Positions 12,943 through 23,050 of a stretch of DNA of 64,000 nt are shown here, in pieces. The position numbers and the translations under genes were made by a program. The stretch is from Gnetum montanum (Eukaryota; Streptophyta; Gnetopsida; Gnetales; Gnetaceae), in contig MNCI01007670.1 in assembly GCA_015680685.1 (NCBI GenBank), positions 68,811 through 132,810 of the forward strand. Reading direction: 5' to 3'. Numbering within the stretch: the first letter of the stretch is position 1; each line of letters begins with the position of its first letter. A model generated the notes under the pieces. That model searched no databases and was not told the origin of the DNA. It worked only from the letters and a program-made list of their open reading frames with translations.

Positions 12943-13499
12943 ATTTTATGGCATGATGGCTAATAAAGAGGCCATCACTGAACAATTGATATTTGACAAT
13001 GTTTTTAGCTTTTGTTTGGCAACCATATGGTTTTTGCTTTGTTAGTGACACGTACATAGATAATGTGGCTCAAGATGACACCCTGTGAGGATAAATTCTT
13101 CAAAAACCTTAATTAAGGTTGTAGAATTGAAAAGAAGGCTGAACTCTATCAACCCCAAGGAAAGGACAATCAATAAGCACTTAGGCAAGGAACTAAGACT
13201 TGCCAATTAGACTTGTGCTGATGTGATTTCTTCCGTCTTTTTGAGTTTCTAATTTTTCAGGTCTAATCCCTATTAGAGATCAAAATGACAAGATCCAATA
13301 GGTAGGCAACCTTAAGGCAAAAAGGAAAAACAATGAAAACCTCCAAAACCAAATGATAACAACCTTAAAGCATGGCCTTTAATAAAGAGGAGAACCCAAG
13401 CACTTACAGCCATGAAAACATTGAAACTCTAATTTGTAATTGTTCATGTAATGATGAATTGATAAATGGGATTGCTCATGGTGTGAAGTCATGTTTGAG

Positions 13500-14260
13500 T
13501 ACTTGGTAAAATGTTGTCCCACATTTTGCATTTTGTTAAGTCTCATTTGAAGGGTGAAGGATCTACCGTCGGAACACCTACCTTTGGATCCAATCAGATA
13601 TTATTTGTTATATTTTCTCACCAGGAAGCACTTAGGCCTGTAGCAGATTTGATTTTGGCCAATTTAGGGATGCTTTTCAGTTCACTGTATGCTCAAGAGT
13701 TCATCATGAATAGCTGTAGAGTCATGATTCTTTGTAATTTCAAATCCCAATAGTCATCATGAGTTGTGAACAAATAGTTGTAGACCATGATTCAGGTCAT
13801 GGTGGTTACCAAGGGTCACAAGCAAGTCCCAAGTACATGTTGTATGACTTCCTACGCTACCATGCTACAAGTCATAGTTAGGTCGTTGTCAATGTTACAG
13901 ATCGTGGTTCCTTTTAGGTTCCTGAAAAATATTTCCAAGTAATCATGAGGGTCCATAAGTTGCAATGAACAACAACAATGAGCCACAGTGGGTTTGTGGT
14001 CAACTTGCAGTTAGTGAAAAAATCCAAACAAAAATACAGCATTTTGACAAACCAAAATGATATAAGAAAGTGGACCTTGGAGGCCTATAAATATGCATTT
14101 CAGGAGGTTAGACATTGAGCATTGGCTAACAATTATTTCCTTTGCAATTAAGAGCCTAAGTCTTTTAGCATTGCATGATAATAATTTTTATTTCTGAGAC
14201 TAGGACTAGATTAGCACCTTGATATGATTATTTTATTTTTTTAGAAATTTGATTTTCTCA
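13500..14260 (+). mobile_element. Probable 3' LTR (or dispersed copy) of the gypsy element starting near 4740
   Basis: The stretch 13700-14040 aligns with 4960-5260 in direct orientation. It carries a TATA-like motif (CTATAAATATG near 14090), as expected for an LTR. With the 4740-6052 copy it brackets the gag-protease, LINE and copia remnants. Boundaries and pairing are inferred, since no terminal TG/CA or target duplication was identified. Confidence 0.4.
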
Positions 14261-14816
14261 TATTGATTGATATTAAAGATACCAAGAAAAATTTCATTGT
14301 ACTTCAAATCTTATTTTATTAATATAGTCTCTCTTTACTTGCTTAAAAAATAGGGTATCGCATGCCCTTCAGTGTTGTCAGCATGAGAAACCATAAAGTG
14401 CAAGAAATGTTCTCTGTTATTAGTATTATAAAATGGCAAATAGTCTGAAGTAATTCATAAGACCAAGATCAATTAGGAGTACATATGGTTTTAATTCTTA
14501 AAAAATAACAGAATGCAATAAACTTCAGCGAAGTGATAGCATGCTGCCATGGAACACAATTGAAGGTAATCTATACATTCCATTTTAAATTTTGAACTAT
14601 GAATAGGAATTCCCAAAAAGAACAAATTGAAAGACCAGTAATGTATTGTAATAACTTACATTGTATTATTCCCATTCTGACATGGATAATTGATCAAGGC
14701 ATTCATATAATCATGATAAATAAAGATATAATATAAAATTTCAAATTTCAAAAGCAGCAAATCCAGACACACTTATGCATGCAAATTTATTATATTTTTG
14801 AACAGCATAAGCTCAC

Positions 14817-14923
14817 CTTAATGCAGTATTTACACAGGGCTGCTGATAAGCCCAACGATATCTTCTCAAGATTTCTTCTTCAGAGTACTTGACACCATAC
14901 TTAAGTCCAATGTCCCTGTATAT
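14817..14923 (-). CDS. HAD-superfamily hydrolase, exon 2 (partial gene)
   Basis: Reading the minus strand from 14923 gives IYRDIGLKYGVKYSEEE, then ILRRYRWAYQQPCVNTAL. This matches the stretch straight after motif I in plant HDHD3-like HAD hydrolases (the usual YRxIGxKYGVxYSExEIL pattern), at the start of the helical cap domain. The exon is preceded by a pyrimidine-poor acceptor ending TTTTAG and followed by donor AAG/GTGAGC. It enters in phase 0 from exon 1 and leaves with two bases of the next codon (107 nt). The frame has no stops and no damage, unlike the surrounding transposon debris. The later motifs (the VSNFD region and the HVGDDxxND region) were not found at lower coordinates, so the gene probably continues beyond base 1. 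Confidence 0.85.
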
Positions 14924-17054
14924 CTAAAATGTACTTTGAAATTACCATGTCAAGTACACTTCAAAGACAAATGCAGTTGCCTATTTTTAGGAGAAATAAG
15001 CAGCAATATCAACAATACTTAAGCATTAGTTTGAGGAAGAAGAGAATCATCAATATCATTGTAAAATTTATATTCTACAAGACTGTATGGTCTGAAGGAC
15101 TAGCTTAACTGGAAAGTGTAAAAATTATAGGAAAAAAATAACAGAAGCAAATTTTGATAGATGAATTAAAAGTAAACTTCCAAGCCCAATATGTAGTTAT
15201 GTTGTCAAAAAGGAGATGTGCTACCATTTGAAGCTGATCCTATTTGTCAGTTGATTATATATTCATAAAAGTATTTGTCAATCAATTGTATATTTCTTTA
15301 AAAGAAAAGTCAAATTCTACTAACTGCTTCGAACGGCCAGTAAAGAAGGTAAATTTATTAAGAAAAAAATACAGGTTCAAAATAAGGAATTGAAAAAAAA
15401 GTTTAAAAATTTAAAAACTTCCTTTTGGATTCAAAAGATGAGGGATCCTGAAGGCAGATATCAACAAAATACTCAACTCTGGTCAGTGTACCTTCAGATG
15501 CCAGGGGCTAACTACAAAGCCCTCCTTGATGGAGTTAACGCTTAATTACAGAAGCCTGTCTAGAACCCTCCAGCCCAACAAGGATCCCCAGGGTGCTCAG
15601 CAATTCATTGTAATCTTGTAGGCCTGTGACATCCTGTAGAAAGATGAAACATTGAGGCATCTCAGAGAATTGCACGATTGGTACTTTGGAAATTGCACAC
15701 CTTGTGCATGCTAGGCTCAATGTGAGGTCCATCTCATCTTTATCGTTGGAGAAGATGTCTCCTAATTTGTTTCCCTCCCCTCATTGGTTCAAGAAGGGGG
15801 TAGTTAACTTTTGTGTGTCAAAGGATTATTGGATTACAGTCATTACTCCATACTACTACTACAACACTTCATATTAAAAGGGCTGAGGGTGGAGACCCGG
15901 TTTTGCACGTTGACTGAATAAGGATGGATTCACAGATTTTGTATATTATCACATACTTTTATAAACTTGTATATGTCCTGCGAATGGATGAGGGTCTTGC
16001 ACTTCTGTACAGATATCTGTACATCATTGTGCACTTCTGAATATAATATCCCAAGCTTTCTAAGATACTGATTTGGGAAAATGTGGATAGCATTTGAAAA
16101 CACTTAAAGCTGAAGATCCGCCAAAATATATGAAGAAAGAGCATACAAGTTTGATCCCATGACATACTTGAGGATAAGTATTGCAGCTTTCTTAAATGTG
16201 GTCATCTTTTGGCCATGGATCATTATTTTAAAGAATGCTTCAAATTGATTAAACTGTAATAATAAAAATCAATTTCACAACATGAGCGCCAGATTTGAGA
16301 ATGTAAAGTACATATTTTAGATAGCAAAACAAAAATGCTTGGAGAACTACATGTTCTGTTTAACATAGAATGCAAAAGTTATGGTAGAAGACTGCGTATG
16401 CGCCAAAAGCTGCATATATAAACTAAACATAATGTTATCCCCTGAGATGAATTTTGAAGGGGAAAAAACTTATCAATATGTCATACATCAACTAAATGCA
16501 TAAATTGATTCGTGAATCTGGCAAAGAGAGAGGAGATACACTACACTGACTTCAATCAAAAAAGGGGGAGAAAAAATAAGAGAGAACCTAAGCACCAAAC
16601 AAAACGGGATACAGCTGCCATGTTACAACTGGATGAAGTATACACCGAAATAACTAGAAAACATAAGTTCAAGTTTACTAGTAGACATGGTTTTCAAAAT
16701 GAGGAAACAACATGAACTGTTGGTATGAAGCCATCCTCTTACTGGAAATAGCAATCACTGAAACAAATAATGAATATTTATTAAATATTCTCATAATTTC
16801 AAACTACTAGGACGGGGGACACCCTATGAATGAGGAAAACGTTGAATTAAATGCGTAGATTTAACAGGTTGTTCTGCTAAAATCTTAAATTTCAAAAGCA
16901 TAAGAAAAGCGCATACAAGCAGGATGCCCCAATTAAGGCTTGAACCCAGAAATTTAATGACTTGTTTAATTTCAAAAAAAGAACCTTAAATCTGCAACTC
17001 ACTAAATAAACATCTAATTTGCTTTTGCAAACTGCATGCAAACTTGTTGCCCAC
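14924..17054 (-). other. Intron 1 of the HAD hydrolase gene
   Basis: It is bounded by donor CAG/GTGGGC (minus strand, 17055/17054) and acceptor TTTTAG (14924 side). Joining the exons gives the uninterrupted reading PAAQ/IYRD seen in family members. Inside I see short stop-free frames (for example 15535-15732) with no recognisable family and no complete transposon. Confidence 0.75.
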
Positions 17055-17411
17055 CTGAGCTGCAGGCTGGGAAGGAATAAGAAGTGTGCCAACAGCATCA
17101 ACCAATAGAGCCTTATAAGTGAGACACCCCCCGTAAAGAGACCTTCTGTATTTATCATACCAGTCCAGATCCAAACCGCTCACACCACTAACAGTATCAG
17201 TGTCCCTGTTTTCAGCAGCAGCAACGTTACTGCCATTGTTGGCAAAGTATCTTCTTGCCACAGTGAAGATGCCTGCTGTGCTTGTGCTTGTACGGAAACA
17301 ACTTCTTTTCATGATTATCTCAACTCCATTACCCATGAACATGGTTGCTGCTGCTGCTGCCGCCTGCCGGTGCTTATTCCTGAGAATGTGCACTGTAACC
17401 TGCATTTGCAT
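17055..17411 (-). CDS. HAD-superfamily hydrolase (plant HDHD3-like), exon 1
   Basis: Family members are presumed phosphatases that use an aspartyl-phosphate intermediate; the substrate is unknown. The translation ends YKALLVDAVGTLLIPSQPAAQ, the motif I strand of this plant subfamily. D in DAVGT is the nucleophile position, and the second Asp of the classic DxDxT motif is Val, as I recall for HDHD3-like proteins. Before it comes a variable, basic, Ser/Thr-rich leader (MKRSCFRTSTSTAGIF then TVARRYFANN) that resembles a mitochondrial or plastid transit peptide. The start is uncertain. The most upstream in-frame Met (17411) precedes an Ala run; Met at residue 24 or 34 fits a transit peptide better. 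The exon ends at CAG/GTGGGC in phase 0. The remaining two thirds of the protein (about 200 residues by family size) needs exon 2 and further exons outside the window. Confidence 0.85.
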
Positions 17412-17950
17412 TCATTGCATTACATTGCATGCATGAAGCAGAGACTAGTACTGCTCAGTTTGTATATTCGAGGATAATTTTTCCTGGTAATCGGCAAGCG
17501 TTGGGGATTCTGTGGGACCGTGGCAAAATGAAAGAATGAGTGAATGAAGAAATGAATGGCACGGAGAAATCGAGAGAGGGAGGGAAAGGGTGGCCACAAG
17601 CAAGCGTATATGTATATGCGGCTGCACCACGTTCAGCAGTTGAGTTGAGTTCTTGGTCATCGCCATTTGTCATTTTCATCATCATGAGCGCCAACGTCCT
17701 CTGACGTGCCGTGGGGTAGCGATAACGATGTTGATGAGTCTGGGTTCGATACGATCTTATCCCATTGTCTGTGATCACCATGTCTGGTCTTCTTGTGCTA
17801 GTACCGTCCTAATCATCTCCAATTCCATCTCTGCTTGTCGTGGCAGTAACGGTTGAAACGTCCACGTTTCCTACTTGAATGCCTGAGTTTACTATCTGTG
17901 ATGGGCAACTGTACGTTACTACCTCGATCTGACGCAATCTTTTAAAATTT
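17412..17950 (-). promoter_or_regulatory. Likely promoter and 5' leader region of the HAD gene
   Basis: Immediately upstream of the exon on the minus strand, the sequence is richer in G+C and CpG than its surroundings and free of recognisable repeats. Several short ATGs lie just upstream of the exon ORF (the ATGCATGCAATG area, 17412-17436). A TATA-like alternating stretch (TATACATATACG on the minus strand, about 17604-17618) is a possible core promoter. No transcript evidence is available, so this rests on position. Confidence 0.4.
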
Positions 17951-19398
17951 AAAATTTCAGGCGACTAACGCACGCTTCACCAGGGTACTCAAAGGCGTCG
18001 GCACCCAGGAAACTCCAAATTACAATTGTTAGGATGGGGCTCAACGTTTTTTCTATTTTTTTTTAAAAGTTTTCATTTTGGAAAAAAAAAATTTAAGAGT
18101 GTAGAAGTTAAAGAATAACTATAAGTATACTCTACAATATATAGCGAATACAGATTTTAAAATAAATATAGATGCATACTTTTTATTAAAAAGTTTTTTT
18201 TTTTTTGTAAAAGAAGAGAAAATTAAACAAATAAATGCTTGAATTAGAAAAAGCGAAGACATAGCAACAGAAGTCAAAATCTTTTCATCTTTCTGTCTCC
18301 AAAACACACAGAATTAATATCTTAGGAAACAAATTAATTCTTCAACCTTTAAACTAAAAGGTTTTTCATTTGAAATTATAACTAAAAAGCAACATTTTTT
18401 AGAACTTGAAATTTTACTCCTAAAGTAAGATCACAATCATGATCTTGTTGGAATTTAACTACACACTAAATCTTCCAAAGTTACTATTATTTCACATATA
18501 GAGTTATGATAGATCGTACAATCAACAATTGTTATGTAAGAATGCCTAATTGTTAACAAGTTCAACTTAGTAGAATATGATGTCACATGTATCAATATCA
18601 ATATTAATGTGCTTTCTCCATATTATGAGCATTTGGGAATAGTGCCTAATTTTTTGTGGGCTATTTTATCATTATTTTGCTAAACACATAAAATAAAAAA
18701 ACTTCATATTTTAACATCCCTTATGCACATAGACATTATTTGGGAATAGTGCATAATTTTTGTGGCCTATTTTATCATTGTTTCACTAAAAGCATGAAAT
18801 TAAAAAAATAAGTATTTTAATTTCCCTTTACACAAAGACATTACACTCATACATAATATCTACAAATTATTATCTATTAACCAAGTAAACCTCCCAATGT
18901 TACTCCATACAAGTTAGCCATAATATTCATCATCATCAAAGAATGCCCTTCTATTCTACGCAATTAATCTATTTAGAAATATATGCAATGCTCCTTTAAG
19001 CAAATCCACTACTTCTTTGTTATTCTATGAGTTACCTGATGATTTATATAAATATATTACTTAAGAATTTTCTAGAAGGTATGTTTTTATGTAAATTTTG
19101 GGTTATTTACCTAGTTTCTAAAATTCTTTGAGTCATTTACATCTAGTTTGGAAAGATTAAGGATTGAACATTGTCCATACACATTATCTGTCAAACTCAT
19201 TTTTATTGGAAGAATTTATTGATTTAGCAATCGTTTCTAAGGTCCTTGATATTGGTATTTTCAATCGCCATCTTACTTTATTAATTATTTAAAAATGGAC
19301 TTCCTATTTTAATCTAACATCTCCTAAATTTTAAAGGGTTCCTCATTTTGCTAAATTGTCAAATCTTTCATTGATTTTGAAAAAGTTTAAAGGGATAT
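17951..19398. other. No gene recognised; AT-rich spacer
   Basis: Poly-A/poly-T runs near 18050-18205 and AT-rich unique-looking sequence. Apart from the duplication at 18632-18843 I see no structure. Confidence 0.5.
18632..18843. repeat. Tandem duplication, 107-bp period
   Basis: TTTGGGAATAGTGC starts at 18632 and again at 18739. The following text (CTATTTTATCATT, the A-rich run, CACATAGACATTA or CACAAAGACATTA) is conserved between the copies. Confidence 0.8.
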
Positions 19399-20261
19399 TG
19401 ATAAATCATGTTTTTCATACACTCTGATATCGGGGTGGCTGCGATATCAAGTACATGATATTAGGTATGCGATATCGCACCCCAAGATGTGATATCGTAC
19501 ATTCGATATTGCAAAGTTACTCCTGGGTCTATAAATATAGCGCCTAGGCACACGATTGGAAGTAAGTTTTTGGCAGTCAAGTAGCAAAACTCTTGCAGTT
19601 TGTTCATTTGAGAGTTAGAATATTTTCCAAGTGCTCGCAATAAGAGGTCTAAGTGTGAATGGATCTTTATTCAAGCATTGATGTACTTGAACACACCATT
19701 ATGTTGGCAATAAAGATGAACTCTTTGATTCATTCCTTGTAGCACTTGAGACTTTCTTTCTTATGCATTTATATTTCATGCAATTTACATAAAATTATTT
19801 ATGCATTAATTAATTTTGATTAACCAAGCAACTCATTAAGATACACAAGCACAATTCCTTCAAACATACGTGTGACACTTGGTAGCTCAGAAACAGTTAG
19901 CGTTTGACAGCCCAACAGTGTTCACACAAAGTTCAAGATGTGTCCGAGAAGTGGGAACAGTTACTTGTGTTAGGTTAGATTAGACCGTAGTTTACTTTAC
20001 ATTTAATCACCCTTGCTATTATTCTTATTTTAGGCAAGTAATTTGATAAAACACATAATAATAAAAAATCTTATGCCTCAGTCACACCTAACCATACAAT
20101 TGCACCCCACAAGTGGGACTAGGAAGACAACGAACAGACAACATGCACGCACTACTTAGCTCTAGTGTACTTAGTAATTATAGTCTACGGAATGCAACTA
20201 AATCACACATGAATGCATGTGATTCATATGGTTGGGTGTAGGAGTACCTTGCCACTCATCA
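19399..20261 (+). repeat. Element 1 5' LTR
   Basis: 863 bp from TGATAAATCATG to CTCATCA, alignable along its length with 28636-29485. It contains the palindrome array at 19426-19510, a TATA box (TATAAATATA, 19530-19539) and a polyadenylation signal AATAAA (19709-19714). Confidence 0.93.
19426..19510 (+). promoter_or_regulatory. U3 array of six GATATC/GATATT palindromes at 14-bp pitch
   Basis: Cores start at 19426, 19443, 19457, 19471, 19491 and 19505. The steps are 17, 14, 14, 20 and 14. Sites at 19457 and 19505 read GATATT (one transition). The array ends 19 bp before the TATA box. Its position suggests a promoter element, but the binding factor is unknown. Confidence 0.8.
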
Positions 20262-20262
20262 T

Positions 20263-20280
20263 TGGCACCATTATTGGGGA
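20263..20280 (+). other. Element 1 primer-binding site, decayed tRNA-Asp type
   Basis: TGGCACCATTATTGGGGA follows the 5' LTR after one base. It matches the complement of a plant tRNA-Asp 3' end (TGGCGCCGTTGCCGGGGA), and all differences are C-to-T or G-to-A changes. Athila-type plant elements use this primer. Confidence 0.85.
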
Positions 20281-20704
20281 CTGTAGTTCTACGTGTACTA
20301 TCTAAACCAAGTGAAACTTAGTAACCTTGTTGTATGAACCCTAAGAGTCAAATCCTATGAAACAAAAATTATTATAATTAAATTAAACCTTAACTGCACA
20401 CTGCTTATAAGTTCATTAATACAAAATGTCTTCTTCTCAAAAGAGCCCATCTCTGCCTAGGGCAGTCCAAGTGCCTCAACAATACCAGGTGCTATATACT
20501 CATCCCGATGAGTATGTACCTGACTTCACCTTCATCTTACATCAAGATGAACTGTTGCAGTGGCACAATATGGAAGGCAACATTGTGTTGCCACATGACC
20601 AATCTGTTCCAACAATGCGCCAGCTAATGCTCGCATGACATAGACTTCAACATCTTCATGGAGAATATGAGATGTGAGATCCTAACTCAAGGGATTATCA
20701 TCCC

Positions 20705-20830
20705 AATGAAGCACAAAGATTAAGGGATCGTTAGCTGGAGCACCAACACAAGCTTGTGAAGGGCAANAAATGAAGCACAAAGATTAAGGGATCGTTAGCT
20801 GGAGCACCAACACAAGCTTGTGAAGGGCAA
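20705..20830. repeat. N-marked direct duplication, 62 bp (likely assembly artefact)
   Basis: Bases 20705-20766 are repeated exactly at 20769-20830 with a single N at 20767. Three further cases in the same element show the same layout. Confidence 0.85.
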
Positions 20831-21092
20831 GGGGTCAAATATTTTTCCACCTCCGCTTGGCCCAATTGATAAAGGCAACCACTTCTTTAGTGTTCTCCTC
20901 TCTTTGACTTTATTCAAGGAGCCCTCAACTAGAATGTACAATCCACAATTCATAATCTAGGTTCTAGTCAAAATGGATCCAATGAAAAAAAAATGGATCT
21001 GGAGAAGCAAGTCAGGAAAAGGGGAACAAAGGAGATCACGATTATGATCGTGGTTGTGAGCATCAAAGGAAGGGTGATAGGCATCAACACGA

Positions 21093-21210
21093 AGCAAGTT
21101 CCCCTTCTTCTTCCCCTTTATCATCATCATCTTCTTCTTCATCTGGTTCANGAGCAAGTTCCCCTTCTTCTTCCCCTTTATCATCATCATCTTCTTCTTC
21201 ATCTGGTTCA
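21093..21210. repeat. N-marked direct duplication, 58 bp (likely assembly artefact)
   Basis: Bases 21093-21150 recur at 21153-21210, with a single N at 21151 between the copies. Confidence 0.85.
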
Positions 21211-21561
21211 GATCGTGGCCACAAAAGGAATAATCGTGATGGAGGTGACCAACAGGACTAGAACAACAAAAGGGACCATCGAGACAATCGTGACTAAAGA
21301 CATGGACAATCTAGAGAAGCCCATCATCAAGAAAGAAGGGCTAGTAGAGAACATCGTAGGCACCATCATCATGGCCTTAATGAACCTCTACTCGCTACTT
21401 GGGGCATGTTGAATATTGTAGAGGCTATGAGGATTCCAACAAGGCATATGAAAGATAGCAAAATAAAAAGGCTGGACATGAACAACATCCCTTGATTTGA
21501 GGGAGGATATGATGCTGATTCGAAAAATCATCTTCAGGCCTTTCAAGATGCACGTGTTTTG

Positions 21562-21677
21562 CGGAATATTGAGAACGACTAGCAAAAGCTAAAATTATTT
21601 CCAAGGACACTCATAAAANACGGAATATTGAGAACGACTAGCAAAAGCTAAAATTATTTCCAAGGACACTCATAAAA
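21562..21677. repeat. N-marked direct duplication, 57 bp (likely assembly artefact)
   Basis: Bases 21562-21618 recur at 21621-21677, with a single N at 21619. It duplicates part of the gag capsid region. Confidence 0.85.
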
Positions 21678-22104
21678 GAAGCAGAAAATTGGTATCGATC
21701 CTTGGAACTAGATTGAATTAGGCGATGGAGTATGATGTTAGAATTGTTTAATGACAAATATTAAACGTACTCCTGAGTATCCAATCTAAAGAAGTAGATT
21801 CAAGGATGGAAGCAAGGAAATCATGAGTCCTTGGATGTCGCTATTGGCTTAGACTACTCTTTGTTGCATAGGTGTCTTGACCATGGATACTCTCAGCTTG
21901 ATCAACTTTGCCATATCATAGATGGGTTGCGGTCTGAAACCAGGAAAACCCTTGGCATATATGCCCAAGGAAGATTGATAGAGTTAAGTGCCCATCAAAT
22001 TCAAAAATTAATTAAGTAGGTAGCCAAGGAGGAGGGAGAACTGAGAAAACGTGAAAGTGCAGAAAAATACAACAAGGATCCTTCTATTCAGAAAAGGAGG
22101 ATTC

Positions 22105-22192
22105 AATTTTATGATAGTGAGGATGAATTCACCAGAGATGAGGTGGTNTAATTTTATGATAGTGAGGATGAATTCACCAGAGATGAGGTGGT
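22105..22192. repeat. N-marked direct duplication, 43 bp (likely assembly artefact)
   Basis: Bases 22105-22147 recur at 22150-22192, with a single N at 22148. Confidence 0.85.
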
Positions 22193-23050
22193 TAATCAAA
22201 AAACCTTGCCACTCTAGAAATTGGAATCAGAAATCATAGCTAAGGTCAATTAATTATGGAACTCCATGGACAATAGGTTTCAAGTTGTCTTAAAAATTGC
22301 TGAAGAGTCCAAGGAGCAAAGTGATGAACGTGAGCACCAGAGACATAAGGAAGCTAAACATGCCATATCTAAGAGTAAGGGTAAAATGGTTACGGATAGT
22401 CACTCAGATGATGATGGCGAGTGTGACATCTGCTAGTATGAACATCCTAAGAAATGTTATCTAGTTATGTCACACTTGTAGGAATCTAGGGTGTATGCCT
22501 TATATCCACGTTTTGCACAAAGGCAAACACCCAAAAGATTGCCTTATCCACAAGGCAATCCTCAACAGTTCCATCAACCTTAGAAATATTATCCAAGTGG
22601 AACTCCACTGCAACCCTATGAATTATACCAACAATGGCAACAACCACAATCGTGGGTATTGCCACCTCCAAGATAGTAATACCCTTACTAGGAACCAAAT
22701 TCCTATGGTTACTATGTTCAACAAACTTCATCTCCACGGGACTCCTCTGGCCATGTTGCCACTTACCAACATCACCACTACCCTCCTAAAACATACCAAT
22801 CACCCTATCAAAGAAAGGATGCCACCTACTATCCTCATGCACCTCTTGTCCTTGCACCTACTCCTCCATCTCCTGCACAACTACCACTTGCTTTGTCCAT
22901 GCAGGGTGAATTACCTACACAACCATAGTAAAGAAACGCTATGAGGGTAGTTAATTTGCAATCGGTTAACCCATCAAGTAGGTTGGAACCACAAACAAAG
23001 AAAAGACCATTCTTCCAACCTCGTAGCCACCAAAGCCCTCAAACACATCA

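Larger units (their letters stand above)
20426..22990 (+). pseudogene. Element 1 gag
   Basis: The coat protein gene of the element. It starts MSSSQKSPSLPRAV at 20426, 165 bp after the LTR. The capsid core can be read near 21525-21720: HLQAFQDARVLRNIEND, then KLKLFPRTLIKEAENWYRSL. Element 2 gag has a closely similar core. Further on come LCHIIDGLRSETRKTLGIYA (about 21908) and a zinc knuckle C-x2-C-x3-H-x3-C at 22422-22457 (CDIC, then an in-frame TAG, then YEHPKKC). A Pro/Gln/Tyr-rich tail to about 22930 resembles the tail of element 2 gag. Stops, frameshifts and the four N-marked duplications break the frame repeatedly. Confidence 0.85.

Noticed and set aside
15535-15877. Opposed short ORFs in HAD intron 1, considered as extra exons
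   Set aside because: The exon 1 to exon 2 join is already in phase and gives the family sequence, and the frames show no HAD similarity.
17200-17436. Plus-strand ORF of 78 codons over the HAD exon
   Set aside because: It is antisense to exon 1, whose minus-strand reading matches a known family and splices in phase with exon 2.
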